Shown: positions 14,217 to 16,863 of the stretch, one piece after another
Layout: every line of letters starts with the position of its first letter
Position numbering within the stretch: the stretch's first letter is position 1
Source of the DNA: Acidobacteriota bacterium
Lineage (GTDB): Bacteria > Acidobacteriota > Polarisedimenticolia > JAPUIV01
Assembly (NCBI GenBank): GCA_027296665.1
Contig: JAPUIV010000208.1
Span: 1-16,863, forward strand
DNA: 16,863 nt
Direction of reading: 5' to 3'
Made by a program: the position numbers and the translations under genes
Notes under the pieces: model-generated
The model's input: the letters and a program-made list of their open reading frames with translations, nothing else
Databases searched by the model: none
What the model was told of the DNA's origin: nothing

Positions 14217-14600
14217 TTAGCGTTTCCGGTAATCGGCCAGGGCGGCCCGGATCGCCTTCTCGGCGATCACGGAGCACTCCAACTTCACATCCGGCAACCC
14301 CCCGAGGGCCTCAACCACGTCGCGATTGGTCAGCCGCAGGGCATCGTCGAGGGTCCGGCCCCGGAGCAGTTCGGTCACCATCGAACTCGAAGCAATGGCG
14401 GCGACGCAACCGAAGGTCTGGAACTTCGCCGCCTCGATCACCCCCTGCCGGATCCGGAGGGTGAGCCGCATCCGATCCCCATCGGGATTGCCCGCCATCG
14501 CCTCGGCGTCGGCATCGGCCACCCTGCCGACGTTTCGCGGGTTCTCGTAATGGTCGAGGACCTTTTTGTTGTAATCGCTGAGATGGAAGGGGCGGGTCAT
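14217..14600 (-). CDS. iscU: NifU/IscU-type Fe-S cluster scaffold protein with a non-canonical first cluster site
   Basis: The 127-residue protein follows the IscU/NifU N-terminal fold: HYENPRNVGRVADADAEAMAGNPDGDRMRL, then QTFGCVAAIASSSMVTEL, then LPDVKLECSVIAEKAI. Two of the three scaffold cysteines are present (Cys65 and Cys109). The first, normally in a PxCGD motif, is Asp40 here (NPDGDRM). I checked the bases: the reading is unbroken and no Cys codon is nearby, so this is not a frameshift. It would receive sulfur from IscS, whose gene overlaps it by 4 bases (ATGA). The FGCxAAIASSS form differs from the YGCGSAIASSS of IscU proper and may mark a subfamily whose cluster chemistry differs. 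Confidence is high for the family, lower for a classical scaffold function. Confidence 0.88.
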   Translation of the reverse strand: MTRPFHLSDYNKKVLDHYENPRNVGRVADADAEAMAGNPDGDRMRLTLRIRQGVIEAAKFQTFGCVAAIASSSMVTELLRGRTLDDALRLTNRDVVEALGGLPDVKLECSVIAEKAIRAALADYRKR

Positions 14601-15763
14601 GGTAGGGGCGACATCTCCCGCAGGCGGCGCACCGCGCGTTCCACCTGCTCGATCACCAGGTCGATCTCCTCCTCGGTGTTGTCGCGGCCCAGGCCAAACC
14701 GGACCGAGCCGCGCGCCTCCTCCTCGGGCACACCGAGAGCGCGGATGACATAGGATGCCTGCTTCTCGCCGGTGCTGCAGGCCGACCCGGTCGACAGGGC
14801 GATCCCCTTCACCCCCTGGACGATCGCCTCGCCGTCGACCCAGCGGAACCGGAAATTCAGGTTGTTCGGCAACCTCCGTTCCGGATGCCCGCTCAATGCC
14901 GCCGCCTCGATCCCGGCCTCCAGGCCCCGCCGCAACCGGTCGCGCAGCCGGCCCTGCCGCGCCGCCTCCTTCCCTTCCTCGCGGCGGGCGATCTCGCAGG
15001 CCTTGCCGAACCCGACAATGGCGGGCACGTTCAGGGTCCCGGATCGGATATCTCCCTCCTGCCCGCCGCCGGTGATCTGGGGCGTGATCGGGATCCCGGC
15101 GCGCAGGAACAACGCGCCGATCCCTTTCGGCCCGTACATCTTGTGCGCCGAGATCGACATCAGGTCGATGCCGCATTTGCGGACGTCGACCTTGACCCGG
15201 CCGACCGCCTGCACCGCGTCGCAATGAAAGGCCACGCCCCGCCGGTTGGCGATCTTTCCGATCGCTTCGATCGGCTGGATCGTCCCGATCTCGCCGTTGG
15301 CGAACTGGATCGAGATCAGAATCGTCTCCGGTGTGATGGCGTCCTTGACCGCCTCCGGATCGACCAGGCCGTCGCGGTCGACCGGCAGCCGGGTTACCCG
15401 GAAGCCTTTCTCCTCCAGCCGTTCGCAGGTATCGAGGATGGCGTGGTGTTCGATGGCGCAGGTGACGATATGGTTGCCGCGGCGCCGGTTCTCCTCCGCG
15501 ATGCCGCGCACCGCGAGATTGTTCGACTCGGTCGCCCCGGAGGTGAAGACGATCTCCGCCGGATTGGCACCGATCAGGGCGGCGATCCGGCCGCGGGCCT
15601 CATCCACCGCCTCGCAGGCCACCCGGCCGAACTCGTGGGTGGAGCTGGCCGGGTTGCCGAAGTTCCGGGTGAAGTAGGGGAGCATCGCCTCCACCACCTC
15701 CGGCAAGGCCGGTGTGGTGGCGTGATGATCCATGTAGATCGTTTTTTCTTCGTTCCCGGTCAC
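14597..15763 (-). CDS. iscS: Cysteine desulfurase (IscS/NifS type)
   Basis: The 388-residue PLP enzyme takes sulfur from cysteine as a persulfide for Fe-S cluster assembly. Motifs: YMDHHATTP near the N-terminus, SGATESNN (75-82), EHHAILDT with the PLP-stacking His106, Asp182 in FHCDAVQAVG, the Schiff-base Lys208 in SISAHKMYGPKG, and the persulfide Cys329 in TGSACSTGEKQ on the mobile loop of group I desulfurases. The start is GTG at 15763, with AGGGA about ten bases upstream. A later ATG (MDHHATT) would trim the protein too far. The stop overlaps iscU as ATGA, so both proteins are made in one unit. NifS-like enzymes can also release selenium from selenocysteine, a possible feed to SelD in this genome, but nothing in the sequence shows that. 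Confidence 0.95.
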   Translation of the reverse strand: MTGNEEKTIYMDHHATTPALPEVVEAMLPYFTRNFGNPASSTHEFGRVACEAVDEARGRIAALIGANPAEIVFTSGATESNNLAVRGIAEENRRRGNHIVTCAIEHHAILDTCERLEEKGFRVTRLPVDRDGLVDPEAVKDAITPETILISIQFANGEIGTIQPIEAIGKIANRRGVAFHCDAVQAVGRVKVDVRKCGIDLMSISAHKMYGPKGIGALFLRAGIPITPQITGGGQEGDIRSGTLNVPAIVGFGKACEIARREEGKEAARQGRLRDRLRRGLEAGIEAAALSGHPERRLPNNLNFRFRWVDGEAIVQGVKGIALSTGSACSTGEKQASYVIRALGVPEEEARGSVRFGLGRDNTEEEIDLVIEQVERAVRRLREMSPLP

Positions 15764-15802
15764 CGCGCAAGTCCCTGTGTTAGAATCCCGGCTGGTTTAT
15801 TC

Positions 15803-15808
15803 ATTATA
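15803..15808 (-). promoter_or_regulatory. Possible -10 element for iscS-iscU in the 60-bp divergent region
   Basis: A perfect TATAAT lies on the minus strand at 15808-15803 in the only AT-rich tract between iscS and the divergent membrane gene, which would give a leader of about 33 nt. No good -35 is visible, and I see no clear IscR-type site. The plus-strand membrane gene would need a promoter in the same tract, but none is convincing. Confidence 0.35.
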
Positions 15809-15823
15809 AAGTAAGGCGAAACA

Positions 15824-16594
15824 ATGATCTCCTATTTCTTTCTCCAGCTCGGCATCGGGCTCCCCGCCTGCGCCGCCCTGGTCCCCACCCGTCTGGTCGG
15901 CAAGGGGTTCTTTCTGTTGAACGGCGTGATCGGCGGGTTCTCCCTGGCCATCGCCTACGGCATCGGTGGAGACACCTTCCGTGCCGCACCGGTCTCCTAT
16001 CTTTTCTGGGTCACGGCGCTTTCCCTGGCGGCATTCCTCGCCTTGCAGTTCACCCGGTTCCGCTCGACCGGCCTCCTGGTTCTGGCCCCTGTAATCATCG
16101 CCGGAGGCATCCTCTTGGTGAATCTGTCATTGCATTATCGCGCCGCCTTCGAAGCCGGGACGCCGCCCCTTCTTCTCGGCGCCGACGCCCTCCTCGGCGC
16201 TCTGCTTCTCGGTTCGGTCCTGGCCGCCATGAACCTGGGCCACTGGTACCTGGTGACCCCGGGACTGCCGATCTCCATACTGAAGCGGCTGACCCTGATG
16301 TTCGCGGCGAGCCTGGCAGGAAGGATTCTCCTGATGGGGGCGGTCGGCTACCTGGTGTGGCGGGGGCAGATGCCGGTTCCGGAACAGTTCCTTCTTGCCA
16401 ACGGCATCTTCCTGGCCCAGAGGATCCTGTTCGGCTTCGCGGTGCCGTGCCTCCTGGCCGTGATGATCTGGAAAACCGTGGTCATCCGCTCCACCCAGTC
16501 GGCCACCGGCATCCTGTACGTCGCCGTCTTCTTCATCCTGATGGGGGAGCTGGTCTCCCGTCATCTGCGATTCCTGTCCGGGATCCCCTTCTGA
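15824..16594 (+). CDS. Integral membrane protein with about eight helices, function unknown
   Basis: This 256-residue protein is almost entirely hydrophobic, with segments at about 4-20, 27-46, 58-77, 83-103, 117-138, 157-178, 190-216 and 226-245. The most distinctive motif is NLGHWYLVTPGLPISILKRL at residues 137-156, starting at the end of the fifth segment. Its His-Trp-Tyr cluster could sit at a membrane interface. I do not recognise a family. Helices 5-8 contain few charges, mostly Arg (GRILL, AQRILFG, VSRHLRF). AAGGCGAA precedes the ATG at 15824 at good spacing. The gene is divergent from iscS and converges on polX, overlapping its 3' end by 62 bp. Possible roles include a respiratory membrane subunit or a small transporter, and the sequence does not choose between them. 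Confidence 0.78.
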   Translation: MISYFFLQLGIGLPACAALVPTRLVGKGFFLLNGVIGGFSLAIAYGIGGDTFRAAPVSYLFWVTALSLAAFLALQFTRFRSTGLLVLAPVIIAGGILLVNLSLHYRAAFEAGTPPLLLGADALLGALLLGSVLAAMNLGHWYLVTPGLPISILKRLTLMFAASLAGRILLMGAVGYLVWRGQMPVPEQFLLANGIFLAQRILFGFAVPCLLAVMIWKTVVIRSTQSATGILYVAVFFILMGELVSRHLRFLSGIPF

Positions 16595-16863
16595 ATTCCA
16601 GGATCTGTTCCACCGGCAGGCAGTTCAGGACATTTTCGGGGCGAATCCAACCCTTGCGGGCCTGCACGATCCCTTGATCGCAGTCGGCGATGGCGTCGGG
16701 GGTGTGGGCATCGGGGTCGATCGAGAGCAGCACGCCGAGATCGGCGGCGAAACGGGCGGTGGCCGGCTCGACGTCCATCCGCCTCGGATTGGCGTTCAAC
16801 TCGATGACGACCCCGCACCGGGCGGCAGCTCGGACCACCTCCTTCATGTCGACCGCCTGGCCC
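16533..16863 (-). CDS. polX: DNA polymerase X family protein (PolX), C-terminal PHP-domain fragment
   Basis: The gene enters from the right edge; about 109 residues are visible and its start is outside the window. The text matches the end of bacterial PolX, a gap-filling polymerase fused to a PHP 3'-5' exonuclease and phosphatase domain. Visible blocks are VVIELNANPRRMDVEPATARFAADLG, then LLSIDPDAHTPDAI with the metal-binding Asp-x-His pair, then GIVQARKGWIRPENVLNCLPVEQILEF, which is the usual terminus. The last 18 residues (from RRGSRTGIADD) are extra and lie where the gene overlaps the convergent membrane protein gene. Other PHP proteins (histidinol phosphatase, YcdX) are less similar, as the ARKGW and LNCLPVEQIL blocks are typical of PolX. 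Confidence 0.88.
   Translation of the reverse strand, partial: GQAVDMKEVVRAAARCGVVIELNANPRRMDVEPATARFAADLGVLLSIDPDAHTPDAIADCDQGIVQARKGWIRPENVLNCLPVEQILEFRRGSRTGIADDGRPAPPSG

Noticed and set aside
1..16863. tRNA, rRNA, CRISPR, insertion sequences or attachment sites
   Set aside because: No gap between genes exceeds 100 bp, and none holds a cloverleaf, repeat array or terminal inverted repeat that I can see.

Overview
This is a dense, GC-rich bacterial chromosome segment (roughly 60-65% G+C by eye) with almost no intergenic DNA. It shows no mobile elements, CRISPR, rRNA or tRNA. All genes look like housekeeping or conserved accessory genes of one Gram-negative-type genome. The phylum cannot be fixed from the sequence. 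A PDH complex with a separate E1 alpha and beta, a short NuoG carrying an extra Cys4 motif, PolX and selenocysteine use would fit an acidobacterial, deltaproteobacterial-grade or candidate-phylum lineage, but that is a guess.

Layout. Positions 1-3489 (+) hold the end of a 2-oxoacid dehydrogenase operon: E1 alpha (cut by the window edge), E1 beta, E2 and lipoyl synthase lipA. Positions 3390-6124 hold a divergent pair: a radical-SAM protein on the minus strand whose frame reaches Cys-UGA-Ala-Glu-Pro, and an ATP-grasp enzyme on the plus strand. Next comes nfuA (-) with its own apparent promoter. A long minus-strand operon then runs from about 14.19 kb down to 6.77 kb: dgt-like dNTPase, small membrane protein, nuoG, nuoI, nuoB, NDUFAF7/MidA-type methyltransferase, selD, small Cys-rich protein, nth. 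The last seven genes are linked by six successive 4-base ATGA stop/start overlaps. Upstream of it lie iscS-iscU (-), an unrecognised 8-helix membrane protein (+), and the C-terminal part of PolX (-, cut by the right edge).

Main discovery. The window appears to encode two selenoproteins that ordinary gene calling would truncate. (1) selD really starts at 8711, at an ATGA overlap with the methyltransferase gene, and reads through an in-frame UGA (8664-8666) at the catalytic GG-Sec-AAK position. (2) The radical-SAM protein reads through UGA (3462-3464) to give a WYC-Sec-AEP tail, the motif of the CUAEP/CCAEP-tail radical-SAM family. Both UGA codons are followed at nearly the same distance (17 and 18 nt) by a perfect or near-perfect hairpin. 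Each loop starts GGU inside a shared TCCGGTG apex, as expected for a bacterial SECIS element. The radical-SAM selenoprotein is divergently paired with an ATP-grasp ligase (44 bp between starts) and is the best candidate for an undescribed pathway.

How the genes fit together. The shared theme is sulfur, selenium and iron-sulfur chemistry: IscS/IscU (cluster assembly), NfuA (cluster carrier, known in E. coli to regenerate LipA), LipA (cofactor for the adjacent E2), NuoB/G/I and Nth (Fe-S clients), the radical-SAM selenoprotein, and SelD (selenium donor).
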